Shown: one piece after another, positions 33,509 through 42,170 of the stretch
Layout of the letters: the number at the start of each line of letters is the position of its first letter
How positions within the stretch are numbered: position 1 is the stretch's first letter
DNA from: JBGSQR01 sp964509295
GTDB lineage: Bacteria; Desulfobacterota; Desulfuromonadia; Geobacterales; Pseudopelobacteraceae
Direction of reading: 5' to 3'
Assembly (NCBI GenBank): GCA_964509295.1
Contig: CAZDWS010000011.1
Span: 86,905 to 150,904, forward strand
Length of the DNA: 64,000 bases
Made by a program: the position numbers and the translations under genes
The notes under the pieces: model-generated
Told to the model about the DNA's origin: nothing
What the model saw: the letters and a program-made list of their open reading frames with translations, nothing else
Databases searched by the model: none

Positions 33509-35992
33509 TCAACTCCTCTCAACTTTAAAACCGCGCAGGCGCAGAGCATTGGTCACGACACTAACCGATGACAAAGCCATTGCGAGGGAAGCGATGATCG
33601 GACTCAATAACCAACCGGTCACTGGGTAGAGTAATCCTGCTGCAATTGGAATCCCGAGAATATTGTAAATGAATGCAAAAAACAGGTTCTGCTTGATATT
33701 GGATATGGTCGCCCTCGAAAGGGCTATACTGGATACCACTCCATTAAGATCCCCCCGCACCAGCGTGATATCGGCGGCCTCCATGGCCACATCGGTCCCA
33801 CTGCCCATGGCAATGCCGACATCAGCCTGAGCCAGGGCCGGGGCATCGTTGATTCCATCTCCGACCATAGCCACTATCTTTCCCTGGGACTGGAGCTTCT
33901 TGATCTCTTCATTCTTGCCTTCCGGCAGTATTTCTGCCAGTACCTTGTCTACACCAACCTGTCGGGCGATCGCTTCTGCAGTTCGCTGGTTATCTCCGGT
34001 CAGCATGATTACCTCCAGCCCAAGCGCATGCAACCGTTCAATCGCTCTCAGTGAGCCCTCTTTTATCGGGTCTGAAACAGCTATGATGCCGGCGAAAACA
34101 CCGTTAATTGCAATGAAGACGGGCGTTTTACCTTCATCAGCCAAGCGGTGCGCTGCCAGTTGGTCAACGTCCAGTCCGCGTTCGCTCATCAACAGGGCAG
34201 TTCCGATCAGAACCTTTTGTCCATCCACCACCGCTTCGATGCCGTAACCAGGGATGGCATTAAATTCACTGGCCGGAGACCGGGACAATCCACGTTCCTC
34301 GGCTGAGTGAACTATCGATTCGCCAAGCGGGTGCTCACTGCCAGCTTCCGCTGAAGCAGCCAGTTGCAGAAGCGTGTTTTCATCAAAACCATGCGCCACA
34401 ATATCCGTCACAGATGGAACTCCACGGGTAATCGTGCCTGTTTTATCGAGAACGATGGTTGTCAGTTTGTGTGCTGTTTCAAGCGCTTCCCCACCTTTGA
34501 TCAGTATCCCGCTCTGAGCACCTCGACCGGTTCCGACCATGATAGCTGTCGGTGTGGCAAGACCCAGTGCGCAGGGGCAGGCGATTATCAGCACTGAAAC
34601 GAAGGTGAGTAACGCCATGGTGGTTCTGGTCTCCGGAGGCGCAAGGTCGAACCAGACTACAAAAGTCGCAATCGAGATGCAGATAACGATCGGAACGAAG
34701 TATCCGGCAATAATATCCGCCAAACGCTGAATCGGCGCCTTGCTCCCCTGGGCTTCCTGTACAAGCCTTACAATCTGCTGCAAGACCGTGTCCTTGCCGA
34801 TTTTTGTGGCTCGCATTCTGAATGAACCGGTTTTGTTCAGTGTTGCTCCGATTACAGTATCACCGTTTTTTTTCTGAACCGGCAAAGGCTCGCCAGTCAG
34901 CATGCTTTCATCCACCGAGGATGCACCTTCAACAACCTGTCCATCTACGGGCACCTTCTCGCCTGGTCTCACTAGGATAACATCTCCCACCTGCACTTCT
35001 GAAATGGGTATATCCAACTCGATACCATTGCGTTCGACACGAGCCGTTTTCGGCTGCAGTCCCATAAGAGCACGAATAGCGCCACCGGTCTTGCTACGGG
35101 CGCGGGCTTCCAGGAGCCGCCCCATCAGGATCAGCGTAACTATAATCACTGCCACTTCATAGTATACGCCTGCCGACATTCCGTGTGCTGAATGCCCGGC
35201 TTCCCCTGTGCTGACAGTCAGCAGCTGAGGAACGACAGTAGCGACGAAACTGTACAAATAGGCCGACAGGGTGCCCAGTGATACCAGTGTATTCATGTCA
35301 GCCACGCGGTGCTGGGCAGCTGCCCAAGCTCCACTGAAAAACTCTCGACCGGCCCAGAACAAAACCGGCGTCGCGAGAATCAGTTCTACCCATGCCCGGC
35401 CCGGAAAATTAAGGACATCGGCAAGTGCAGGAAAAATGTGACCAGCCATAGCCAATACCGCAACAGGTATAGTCAGGGTTAGGGCAACTGTGAAGCGCAC
35501 CTTTTGTTGATGGTATTCTGCCTCACGAAGCTTGTTCTCGGCCTCATGCATATCTTCTGAAGCTGAATGCCCATCAGCAGCAGTTGTGGAGATCACATCA
35601 TATCCAAGGTCACGTACAACCTGGCTGAGTGACTTTATGTCCGTTGCCTGAGGGTCATATTGGACTGTTGCGCGGTTAGTTGCAAAGTTGACATTGGCAG
35701 AAACAACTCCGGATGTACTGCCAAGTGCTTTCTCGATCCGGCCGGCACATGAAGCACAATGCATCCCCACTAATGGGAGTTCACAACGTTCTGCCATATT
35801 GGACGTAATCGGTTCCGTCTTTACATGATCTTTTTCGTGGAGGTAGCGATGTGGCTCGGCATCGAACTTCTGCTTGCAGTCAGCGGAGCAGAAGTAATAG
35901 TCATTACCTTCATAGTGTAGTTTTTCGGTTACGGTGGAATCATTCAATTCCATGCCGCAGACCGGATCTTTGGTAATTTTAGTTGTAGGCAT
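33509..35992 (-). CDS. copA: Copper-exporting P1B-type ATPase with YHS and HMA domains
   Basis: Cu(I) exporter of about 827 residues. An N-terminal YHS domain (KDPVCGMELND, YYFCSADCKQKF), an HMA domain with GMHCASCAGR, then eight helices with CPCALG, TGEP, DKTGT, HPLGESI and GDGINDAP. The C-terminal helix region has YNILGIPIAAG and MALSSVSVV, which hold the Cu(I)-specific Asn and Met/Ser residues. The ATG for MPTTKITK is preferred because GAGGAGG lies seven bases ahead. It follows csoR and is probably derepressed by Cu(I). Confidence 0.95.
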   Translation of the reverse strand: MPTTKITKDPVCGMELNDSTVTEKLHYEGNDYYFCSADCKQKFDAEPHRYLHEKDHVKTEPITSNMAERCELPLVGMHCASCAGRIEKALGSTSGVVSANVNFATNRATVQYDPQATDIKSLSQVVRDLGYDVISTTAADGHSASEDMHEAENKLREAEYHQQKVRFTVALTLTIPVAVLAMAGHIFPALADVLNFPGRAWVELILATPVLFWAGREFFSGAWAAAQHRVADMNTLVSLGTLSAYLYSFVATVVPQLLTVSTGEAGHSAHGMSAGVYYEVAVIIVTLILMGRLLEARARSKTGGAIRALMGLQPKTARVERNGIELDIPISEVQVGDVILVRPGEKVPVDGQVVEGASSVDESMLTGEPLPVQKKNGDTVIGATLNKTGSFRMRATKIGKDTVLQQIVRLVQEAQGSKAPIQRLADIIAGYFVPIVICISIATFVVWFDLAPPETRTTMALLTFVSVLIIACPCALGLATPTAIMVGTGRGAQSGILIKGGEALETAHKLTTIVLDKTGTITRGVPSVTDIVAHGFDENTLLQLAASAEAGSEHPLGESIVHSAEERGLSRSPASEFNAIPGYGIEAVVDGQKVLIGTALLMSERGLDVDQLAAHRLADEGKTPVFIAINGVFAGIIAVSDPIKEGSLRAIERLHALGLEVIMLTGDNQRTAEAIARQVGVDKVLAEILPEGKNEEIKKLQSQGKIVAMVGDGINDAPALAQADVGIAMGSGTDVAMEAADITLVRGDLNGVVSSIALSRATISNIKQNLFFAFIYNILGIPIAAGLLYPVTGWLLSPIIASLAMALSSVSVVTNALRLRGFKVERS

Positions 35993-36013
35993 ACGAATCC
36001 TCCTCTTTGCCAC

Positions 36014-36304
36014 CTACTTCAAAAAACGCGACAATGCGGTTTTAACTTCGGTCATCAGTTCTTCTTGCGTCATTGGTCTTGCATTTTCATGTTCTGTGTT
36101 ACCGCCATGCCCGAGTACACATGTTTCAAGGTGCCTGGTGAGCAATTCAACTCCCAAGGCATCCAAAGCTGACCGAACTGCAGATATCTGGTTAAGTATG
36201 TCCACGCAATAGCGTTTATCTTCGAGCATTCGTTCTATTCCGGCAACCTGCCCACCAATACGCTTTACGCGTGATACTAGTTTTTTGTTTGCTGTTTCTC
36301 CCAT
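36014..36304 (-). CDS. csoR: CsoR-type copper-sensing repressor
   Basis: A 96-residue all-helical repressor of the CsoR/RcnR/FrmR family. The Cu(I) ligands of CsoR are present: Cys in KRYCVDIL, His and Cys in LLTRHLETCVLG. Family start VSRVKRIGGQVAGIERML is present. It precedes copA by about 20 bases on the same strand, and two perfect G-tract operators lie in its own promoter, so it should repress csoR-copA until Cu(I) binds. Confidence 0.93.
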   Translation of the reverse strand: MGETANKKLVSRVKRIGGQVAGIERMLEDKRYCVDILNQISAVRSALDALGVELLTRHLETCVLGHGGNTEHENARPMTQEELMTEVKTALSRFLK

Positions 36305-36322
36305 AGCGATCTCCTTAACTTT

Positions 36323-36378
36323 ATACCCATGGGGGGTATGTATAATTTCAAAATACCCCCCATGGGTATCGTTGTCAA
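36323..36378 (-). promoter_or_regulatory. csoR promoter with two inverted CsoR operators
   Basis: Two 17-base sites, ATACCCATGGGGGGTAT at 36323-36339 and its exact reverse complement at 36353-36369, are separated by 13 bases. Each has the TACCC...GGGTA form of CsoR operators. On the minus strand, TTGACA (36373-36378), a 17-base spacer and TATTTT (36350-36355) form a good promoter whose spacer is the upstream site. Occupation would block polymerase. Confidence 0.88.
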
Positions 36379-36740
36379 GACTGTTTTTTGATCAGAGATT
36401 TGTTCGGTGAGTCGTGATGATTGAAGTGGCTGATTTAGTGTCTTTTAGATGGCTGATATTACGGTTATTTTTAGCTTATATACTAATAATACCCTCTATT
36501 TGTCGTGTGGCAAAAAGTGTCGGGTCAAGTTACCTCATTTAACTTCTGATCGTAGAATATCCTCCGATTCCGGAAGCCCTTTGTAGCATATTAGATTTGC
36601 ATTAGATCTGCTTCAAGACCACTTACATGGACAACTATTTGATATATTTACGCTTATGCAATACAGGCTTTGTTGGCATGCATGATGCTAAATAAAATAT
36701 CAAACGGTAGCCCACTACAAACATAAGGAGATTATCAACA
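36379..36740. other. AT-rich intergenic region without a gene
   Basis: Spacer between csoR and the plus-strand small exported proteins. No convincing ORF, repeat or terminator was seen. A promoter for the gene at 36741 must lie here; AAGGAG precedes that start. Confidence 0.5.
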
Positions 36741-37061
36741 ATGAAAAAGAATATGGTCGTAGGTATTGCAATGGCGGTAGGTATACTTTCATTTAGTGCG
36801 CTTTCAGCCTCAGCCGCCGGCTCAGATCCCAGCATGGACACCTGCGCCAGTAAATCGGCTTATCAACTGTTTATTCAGGAGACTTCAGAACTCACCAATG
36901 AGTTAAAGAACAAGGAGTTTGAACTGCGTGAGCAATACAGCTTATCTGATTATGTTGATAAGTACAAAGAGGGGGAGCTTGAAGCAGCACAGAAGGAACT
37001 TAAAAGCAAGATAAATGCTGTTGCACAAAAATACGGTATTCCTGCTTGCAGCCGCAGCTAG
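36741..37061 (+). CDS. Small exported Spy/ZraP-like helical protein
   Basis: A 106-residue protein with a clear signal peptide (ends SASAAGS). The mature part is one helical hairpin (ETSELTNELKNKEFELREQY, EGELEAAQKELKSKINAVAQ) with two Cys (DTCASKS and PACSRS near the ends) that could form a disulfide. It resembles the ZraP-like protein at 21.5 kb without its metal-binding tail. The AAGGAG site supports the ATG. Lies beside csoR-copA in divergent orientation; an envelope metal-stress role is inference. Confidence 0.7.
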   Translation: MKKNMVVGIAMAVGILSFSALSASAAGSDPSMDTCASKSAYQLFIQETSELTNELKNKEFELREQYSLSDYVDKYKEGELEAAQKELKSKINAVAQKYGIPACSRS

Positions 37062-37194
37062 CAACAACTAGAGAAATTGCAGTACATTATGGAATACACT
37101 AATTTTATCGATACAAACAAGTTGTTATGGGCGTGCCCCTGGAAAGACCTCCTTGGTGGGGTGCGCCACTTTTTTCCAAAACAAAGGACACCCA

Positions 37195-37356
37195 ATGAAT
37201 ATTACGCGGTTGGTTTTATTATTCACTCTCATGCTTGTTTTTTCGGGTTGTGCGGTCATCGACTTTCTTGATGGCAAACACTTAAATCGAACTCCAGACT
37301 ATGACCGTCCACAGTACCATTCAGGATCTGGCAGCAGCGGTGGTCATTCTCATTAA
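37195..37356 (+). CDS. Small lipoprotein
   Basis: A 53-residue protein with a lipoprotein signal (LVLLFTLMLVFSGC, lipobox FSGC), then a short polar mature part ending SSGGHSH. AAAGGA lies seven bases before the ATG. The His-Ser-Gly tail could bind metal weakly. Function unknown. Found 130 bases after the Spy-like gene on the same strand. Confidence 0.6.
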   Translation: MNITRLVLLFTLMLVFSGCAVIDFLDGKHLNRTPDYDRPQYHSGSGSSGGHSH

Positions 37357-37588
37357 CCCTGAGGATCCATTTTCACTTACATGAATGAGACTAGACATAA
37401 TTTAAGGACCATGCTGTTCTTGTAACTCAGAATTATTATGCTAAACATTAAGTTATACTTTCATCGTAAATGTTGATAACCACATTAAACATAGTTTATT
37501 TTGTGGCCGGAAAGGAGGCTTGTAAAGATTGAGTCATATGGCCATCACAAGTCAGAACTTAACTAATCATACCGAAAAGGAGATTCAA

Positions 37589-37948
37589 ATGAAAAAGCTT
37601 ACCGTGTTATTTTCCGCTGCAATGATTATGATGTTTGTAGCTATGCCGCTGGCAGCGCAAGCCAGCCCCAAAAAGGCAAAAAGTGAAGTTGTTATGAAAA
37701 TGGGGAACAAGCTTCATCTCTTCCACAGCGGAAATGTTGAAGCCCAAAACGAAATTGCTATCGGCGATGTAATAACTGTGTTCCGAACTTATGGTAAATC
37801 CAACCAGCAGAAAGAAGTTGGTCAAGTAAAGGTTCTGTCTTTTATTGGAGCGCACTATTTTGAGGCAGAGATTGTTAAAGGTGAGATCAAGGTTGGCGAC
37901 ATCGCCAAAAAAGATGCAACTTCAATGCTTGTGCAACCGGTAAAATAA
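37589..37948 (+). CDS. Small exported beta-rich protein
   Basis: A 119-residue protein with a signal peptide (ends AAQASPK). The mature part is beta-rich with a repeated turn (IAIGDVITVFRTYG and IKVGDIAKKDA) and a central segment VGQVKVLSFIGAHYFEAEIV, like small SH3/OB-type folds seen in flagellar FlgT-C or LPS-assembly related proteins. No cysteine. AAGGAG supports the ATG. Function unknown; it ends with its own terminator. Confidence 0.65.
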   Translation: MKKLTVLFSAAMIMMFVAMPLAAQASPKKAKSEVVMKMGNKLHLFHSGNVEAQNEIAIGDVITVFRTYGKSNQQKEVGQVKVLSFIGAHYFEAEIVKGEIKVGDIAKKDATSMLVQPVK

Positions 37949-37963
37949 ACTTTTTAATAAAAT

Positions 37964-37989
37964 GCCGGGCCAAAGGCGTCCCGGTTTTT
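37964..37989 (+). terminator. Terminator after the small exported protein gene
   Basis: Short stem CCGGG / CCCGG with a 10-base loop followed by TTTTTA. Confidence 0.6.
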
Positions 37990-38266
37990 ATCAGCATATT
38001 TCCACTATTTGTATTTTCCCTATTTGCATATCTTGAAATAACTAGTAATTTACTCCTACCTATATCAATCTAACTGAAACTATATAATTGTGATGCTCAT
38101 ATTTCTCGACTCCACCGATATCAATCTCAGCATAATATTCTGTACATCTACCAACTAAACCGAGCACTACTAAGACTTTTGTGTACTCGGCGGCAGGTAG
38201 ATTCGTTTTTTTGTTGAATGTCAGTAAGATGATATGCTATAGAAAGTGTTCTTCAAATGGGAATAT

Positions 38267-38338
38267 AGGGGCGTCGCCAAGCGGTAAGGCACTGGATTTT
38301 GATTCCAGCATTCCCAGGTTCGATCCCTGGCGCCCCTG
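38267..38338 (+). tRNA. tRNA-Gln (anticodon TTG)
   Basis: A 72-base cloverleaf: acceptor A-GGGGCG / CGCCCC-T, D arm GCCAAGCGGTAAGGC, anticodon arm CTGGATTTTGATTCCAG with TTG, T arm with GGTTCGATCC, discriminator G. The CCA end is not encoded after this copy (GCC is followed by CCC), whereas the duplicated 3' end 265 bases downstream does carry GCCA. This indicates that the 3' part of the gene was rebuilt by an integration event. Confidence 0.96.
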
Positions 38339-38605
38339 CCCCCTGTGTATTATTTGACCTATTGCCCATCCTACTCTGCACATTTATTTAATCCCTGATG
38401 TCCTACCTTCTGAACATTCATAATACACATTTCATTGCACATTATAAAAAATGTTAAATATTCAGATTTTTCAACAGACAAATACCGTTATTCCTTTTAT
38501 CTAAGGGATTCTTGCCTGTACGTAAATAATTGGAATAGGTAGGGTTGGTATACATCCGGATTACATTTTATACCCTATAAGGGTTCGATCCCTGGCGCCC
38601 CTGCC
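38317..38605 (+). repeat. 24-base direct repeat of the tRNA-Gln 3' end (integration scar)
   Basis: Copies at 38317-38340 and 38582-38605 are identical over 24 bases, beginning GGTTCGATCCCTGG and ending CCCCTGCC. The second copy is followed by A (completing CCA) and then a tRNA-type terminator. The 241 bases between the copies have no gene. This is the layout left by an element that integrated at the tRNA 3' end and was later lost or reduced. Confidence 0.8.
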
Positions 38606-38613
38606 ATACAAAA

Positions 38614-38655
38614 AAAAGCACTTACGATCATTTCGTAAGTGCTTTTTCTTTTTTC
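38614..38655. terminator. Strong bidirectional terminator (original tRNA-Gln terminator)
   Basis: Stem AAAAGCACTTACGA / TCGTAAGTGCTTTT with a 5-base loop, then TCTTTTTT. It lies just after the second tRNA 3' end and also serves the convergent znuA gene. Confidence 0.88.
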
Positions 38656-38669
38656 AGCAGCCGTGAAAC

Positions 38670-39638
38670 CTATCGGCACTCCAGCCCGGTTCGCAAGCTG
38701 GCCAGATTCCTTCCCATCAACGAAATAAAATCTGTTTTCCGATCAAAATCCTCCCGACCGATATTATGTGCCCCGTGCAGCATCAGCACCGAAACTCCGG
38801 CCTCTTTGGCTATCATCTCCGAGACTCGTGGTGACAGCAGTTCTTCGCTGAAAACATACTTTAAATTCATCGCCCTGACCTGCTTTACCAGTGCAATCAG
38901 CTTGGCCGGCGTCGGTTCGGCGTCTGCATTGACAGCCGAGGCGGACTCATAATTCAGGCCATAACGATTGGCAAGATAGCCGAAAGTATAGTGCCCGCCA
39001 TGCAGAACTACACGTTTGGAACAAGCAGACAATCCTGCCTTGAATTCATCATCTAGTTTTTTCAGTGCATTTTTTACTAAAACTGCGTTAGCAAGAAAGT
39101 AATCTTTGTTTACGGGATCCTTGGCAGCCATAGCAACAGAGATGTTATCAACCATGATCCGGGCATTGTCAAAATCCAGCCACACATGTGGATCCTTACC
39201 TTCAGCATGATCATGGCCCTTATCCTTATGCCCGCCGTGCCCCTTTTCCCCATGATCCGCCGCACCGGACTTGAGAAATTTGACCCCTTTGCTGGAATCC
39301 ACCAGGGTTACACTACCGCTGTTCACCCCTCCTGCAAACTTCACAGCCCATGGTTCCATATATTCATTGGTAAAAACAAACAGGTCCGACTTTGAAACCC
39401 GCACAGCATCTTCCGGTTTGGGTTCAAATGAATGGGCTTCCACACCAGGAGGTATGATCAGGTTAACCTCAGCCTTGTCACCTCCGATAGTCCGGGCAAA
39501 ATCGTAGAGAGGAAACAGGGTTGTGACCACAATCAGTTTTTTAGGTGATCCCGCAGGTGGTAGCGTTTCCTTTTTCTGGCAGGCGGTGAATAGAGCCAGA
39601 CTTAAAACAAATAACAATATATTTAGCATCAACTTCAT
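38670..39638 (-). CDS. znuA: Zinc-binding lipoprotein of a ZnuA-type ABC transporter
   Basis: Substrate-binding protein of about 322 residues. Lipoprotein signal (LSLALFTACQK), then the cluster A-1 fold: first His ligand in GVEAHSFEPKPED, a His-rich loop (HGEKGHGGHKDKGHDH), second ligand in DPHVWLDFDN, third in VVLHGGHYTFGYLA, and the late Glu/Asp region. The His loop favours zinc over manganese. The ATG for MKLMLN has GAGGTG six bases ahead. No ZnuB or ZnuC gene lies nearby; instead a small Cys/His membrane protein gene is immediately upstream. Confidence 0.88.
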   Translation of the reverse strand: MKLMLNILLFVLSLALFTACQKKETLPPAGSPKKLIVVTTLFPLYDFARTIGGDKAEVNLIIPPGVEAHSFEPKPEDAVRVSKSDLFVFTNEYMEPWAVKFAGGVNSGSVTLVDSSKGVKFLKSGAADHGEKGHGGHKDKGHDHAEGKDPHVWLDFDNARIMVDNISVAMAAKDPVNKDYFLANAVLVKNALKKLDDEFKAGLSACSKRVVLHGGHYTFGYLANRYGLNYESASAVNADAEPTPAKLIALVKQVRAMNLKYVFSEELLSPRVSEMIAKEAGVSVLMLHGAHNIGREDFDRKTDFISLMGRNLASLRTGLECR

Positions 39639-39702
39639 TAAGCACCTCATTAGTGTTTGGAATAACTAAATGCAGTTCCGATATTTGGCAATTAAACCAG
39701 AA

Positions 39703-40026
39703 TCAGAATACGGGAGGAGCTCGATTTTGCTGGGTTTGATAATAGCGAGCGAAATCAACAATCAAAACAAGAGGCGCAAGACAGATAAAAAAGACAAACG
39801 GCAGGTAGCTTATTACCTTTGGCTGCAATAAATCATCAGCCAGACGATCATGTAAAACTGAACAGATATTACAATCTGATTCATGATTCTTTTCATCCTC
39901 ATGATGATGAAAAGCAAACAACAACACTGTAAACAGCATAACCATAAACACAACCATGACCATAGATTGCCATAGTCTTTTGCCAAACAGAATGCTATTT
40001 CCATGTTTAAACAGACACTTACTCAA
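39703..40026 (-). CDS. Small His/Cys membrane protein upstream of znuA
   Basis: A 107-residue protein starting at TTG (GGA eight bases ahead). One helix (MVMVVFMVMLFTVLLFAF), then a metal-ligand patch HHHEDEKNHESDCNICSVLH, a second helix (FVFFICLAPLVLIVDFA), and the ending NRAPPVF. The CxxC after His residues and the RAPP ending are typical of DUF2946-like proteins that accompany metal transporters. Its stop is 64 bases ahead of znuA, so the two probably form one unit. Function unknown. Confidence 0.6.
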   Translation of the reverse strand: MSKCLFKHGNSILFGKRLWQSMVMVVFMVMLFTVLLFAFHHHEDEKNHESDCNICSVLHDRLADDLLQPKVISYLPFVFFICLAPLVLIVDFARYYQTQQNRAPPVF

Positions 40027-40083
40027 TGTAATTTCCTTAGTTTACAGACAAAACAAAACCAATCAAAAGGATGAAGGCCGATT

Positions 40084-40623
40084 TTATTTATACCCATTAT
40101 ACGACCAGACCTGTTCCACCGGCTTGCGGACCTTGGGCCGGATCGTCTGATCAGCTGCGTAACCGATTGTAATAACCAGCGGCACACGTTTATCTTTCGG
40201 AATTCCCAGCAGCTGTTTGACACCCTTTTCATCAAACCAACCCAGAATGCAGCTTCCCAGCCCCTCATCCGCCGCCTGCAGACACAGATTCTCAACAGCC
40301 ATACCCATGTCCATCAGATAGTAGGGCTTATCCTTCAACTGGCCGGCCAGGCGGGGGATCAGACCTGGCAGCTCTGCAACCACGGCAATCAGTACCGGAG
40401 CAGACAATACAAATTTATTCATCACCATATCATGCAGTTTTTCAGCAACTGAACGACAGAGAACCGGCTCATCAACCACCACAAAAGACCAGGGTTGGCT
40501 GTTGCAGGCCGATGGAGCAAGACGAGCCGCCTGCAGACAACGCTCAATAAGTTCACGACTGACCGGCTTATCACTGTAGCCCCTGTCACTTTGCCTTTTT
40601 CCTGCCAACTCAAGAAAGTTCAA
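40084..40623 (-). CDS. Nitroreductase-family flavoprotein
   Basis: A 179-residue FMN-dependent oxidoreductase fold: RQSDRGYSDKPVSRELIERC, AARLAPSACNSQPWSF (FMN site), GMAVENLCLQAADEGLGSCILGWFD, and PKDKRVPLVITIGYA. The start is TTG, with GGAG ahead, three bases after the stop of scpB, so the two are coupled. Substrate unknown; family members reduce nitro groups, quinones or flavins. Confidence 0.9.
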   Translation of the reverse strand: MNFLELAGKRQSDRGYSDKPVSRELIERCLQAARLAPSACNSQPWSFVVVDEPVLCRSVAEKLHDMVMNKFVLSAPVLIAVVAELPGLIPRLAGQLKDKPYYLMDMGMAVENLCLQAADEGLGSCILGWFDEKGVKQLLGIPKDKRVPLVITIGYAADQTIRPKVRKPVEQVWSYNGYK

Positions 40624-40625
40624 AT

Positions 40626-41405
40626 TTATTCTCCACGAAACACCGGCGGCCTTTTTTCCAGAAACGCCTGGATCCCCTCGGTATAATCGGCACTGTCGTA
40701 AACCTTGCGCCGCAAACCCTGAATACGTTCAAAACCATGGGGACTCAGCGGATGGGCATTGGAAATCACCCGGAACTGTTCCTTGATAACCGAAATTGCC
40801 ATGGCTGAATGCCTGGTGATTTTCTCTGCAAATGCCATTGTAAATTCTTCCAACTCTTCGGCTGGTTTCAGGTGATTCAATATACCCCACTCCAGGGCCC
40901 GCTCTGCCTCAACCGGTTCTGCAGTGAAAAACATTTCCTTGGCATGATTCATATTCAGTCGGTTTATAAAATGGAGGATACCCGATGCCGTATATGGCAG
41001 CCCTATTTTCACCGGTGTAATAGCAAAGGTGCAGCTTGGATCACCGACAACAATATCGCAGGTAATGGTCAGGTCACAGGCCCCGCCCCAGACACCACCC
41101 TGAACCATGGCAATCACCGGCCCCGGATAGGTCTCAACCACCCGCAGCAACTGCTCCAGATGATTGTCGAACCCCAGCGGATCACGCTTAGTCGTGGGCA
41201 GTTCCCGGATATCGAATCCGGCCGACCAGACTTTGGCACCTTTAAGTGCACGCAGAATGACAACCTGCATCTTTTGCTGCTTCATATCTTCCAGACCGTC
41301 AATCAGCTCCTGCAGCATAGCTTCGCTTAACACATTATGCTTGGCCGGATTATTCAAAGTCAGCACACCGACTTTTCCGACTGTTTCCTTTAGAACCAGA
41401 GCCAT
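40626..41405 (-). CDS. scpB: Methylmalonyl-CoA decarboxylase (crotonase family)
   Basis: A 259-residue crotonase-fold enzyme that closely follows E. coli ScpB: VWSAGFDIRELP, QGGVWGGACDLTIT, FAITPVKIGLPYTASGI, LEWGILNHL, and the C-terminal GFERIQGLRRKVYDSADY. It should convert methylmalonyl-CoA to propionyl-CoA and CO2. No mutase or CoA-transferase gene lies nearby, so the rest of the pathway is elsewhere or it acts as a repair enzyme. GGAGG supports the ATG. Operon with the nitroreductase. Confidence 0.87.
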   Translation of the reverse strand: MALVLKETVGKVGVLTLNNPAKHNVLSEAMLQELIDGLEDMKQQKMQVVILRALKGAKVWSAGFDIRELPTTKRDPLGFDNHLEQLLRVVETYPGPVIAMVQGGVWGGACDLTITCDIVVGDPSCTFAITPVKIGLPYTASGILHFINRLNMNHAKEMFFTAEPVEAERALEWGILNHLKPAEELEEFTMAFAEKITRHSAMAISVIKEQFRVISNAHPLSPHGFERIQGLRRKVYDSADYTEGIQAFLEKRPPVFRGE

Positions 41406-41446
41406 ATCAACAGACCTCCATCCTCAAATATTATAATAAAACCAAT

Positions 41447-42013
41447 TTAAAGTTCTTTACCAACCGTAAAGGCCTTGCCCAATACCGGACCCACCGAATG
41501 ATAAGCCTTGCGGATCGTATCATAGACCATGGGGTTAATCCTGAAAATATCAGGCAGTCCATCCTCATCCAGAACGGATTTAGCAACCTTGACATCCATA
41601 ATTTCACCCACCAGCAAGGTATGGACACCCAGCTCCAGCGTATGCAGCAGTTTGCACTCCAGCGACACAGAAAATTCAAGCACATATGGGGCATCCACCA
41701 GCTCACTTCTGACAGAAGTCAACCCGGTAGCCGCAAACTTATCTGCAGTTTTACCGGAAACAATCCCCACATAATCGGCCTGTTTCATGAACCCAGCCGA
41801 AGGAATGCCGATTGTAAAAGACTTGCGCTCCATAATGGCCTTATAGGTATGGCGCTCCGGGCGGATGGAAATGGAGACACATGGCGGCTGTGAACTGCAG
41901 ACACCGCCCCAGGCGGCATTCATCAGATTCGGCTTGCCTTCCAGATCATAAGTACCGATCATCAGTACCGGCAATGGGAAGAGGATCGGTTTTGCTCCCA
42001 GTGATTGATGCAT
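41447..42013 (-). CDS. Flavin reductase-like FMN-binding protein
   Basis: About 188 residues of the flavin reductase/FMN-binding split-barrel family: LPVLMIGTYDLEGKPNLMNA, AAWGGVCSSQPPCVSISIRP, KSFTIGIPSAGFM, DYVGIVSGKTADKF. The start used is the ATG for MHQSLGAK because AAAGGAG lies six bases ahead; two earlier in-frame ATG codons lack ribosome sites. It may supply reduced FMN or bind FMN as a small oxidoreductase, perhaps for the nearby nitroreductase (inference). Confidence 0.87.
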   Translation of the reverse strand: MHQSLGAKPILFPLPVLMIGTYDLEGKPNLMNAAWGGVCSSQPPCVSISIRPERHTYKAIMERKSFTIGIPSAGFMKQADYVGIVSGKTADKFAATGLTSVRSELVDAPYVLEFSVSLECKLLHTLELGVHTLLVGEIMDVKVAKSVLDEDGLPDIFRINPMVYDTIRKAYHSVGPVLGKAFTVGKEL

Positions 42014-42170
42014 TCTTAGCTCCTTTGACATGATTATCGGGAATACTTTAGCACGAAACCAGATAATCAATAGATGGATTTATAAAAAAAGGAGCCACAA
42101 CATCATATGTCATAGCTCCAGGCAATATTTTGACCAATCACTAAAACCTGTTATTACATTAATACAAAAT

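Noticed and set aside
38582..38605. Possible second tRNA-Gln gene
   Set aside because: Only the T-arm and acceptor 3' strand are present; no D arm or anticodon precedes them. Treated as an att-type repeat.
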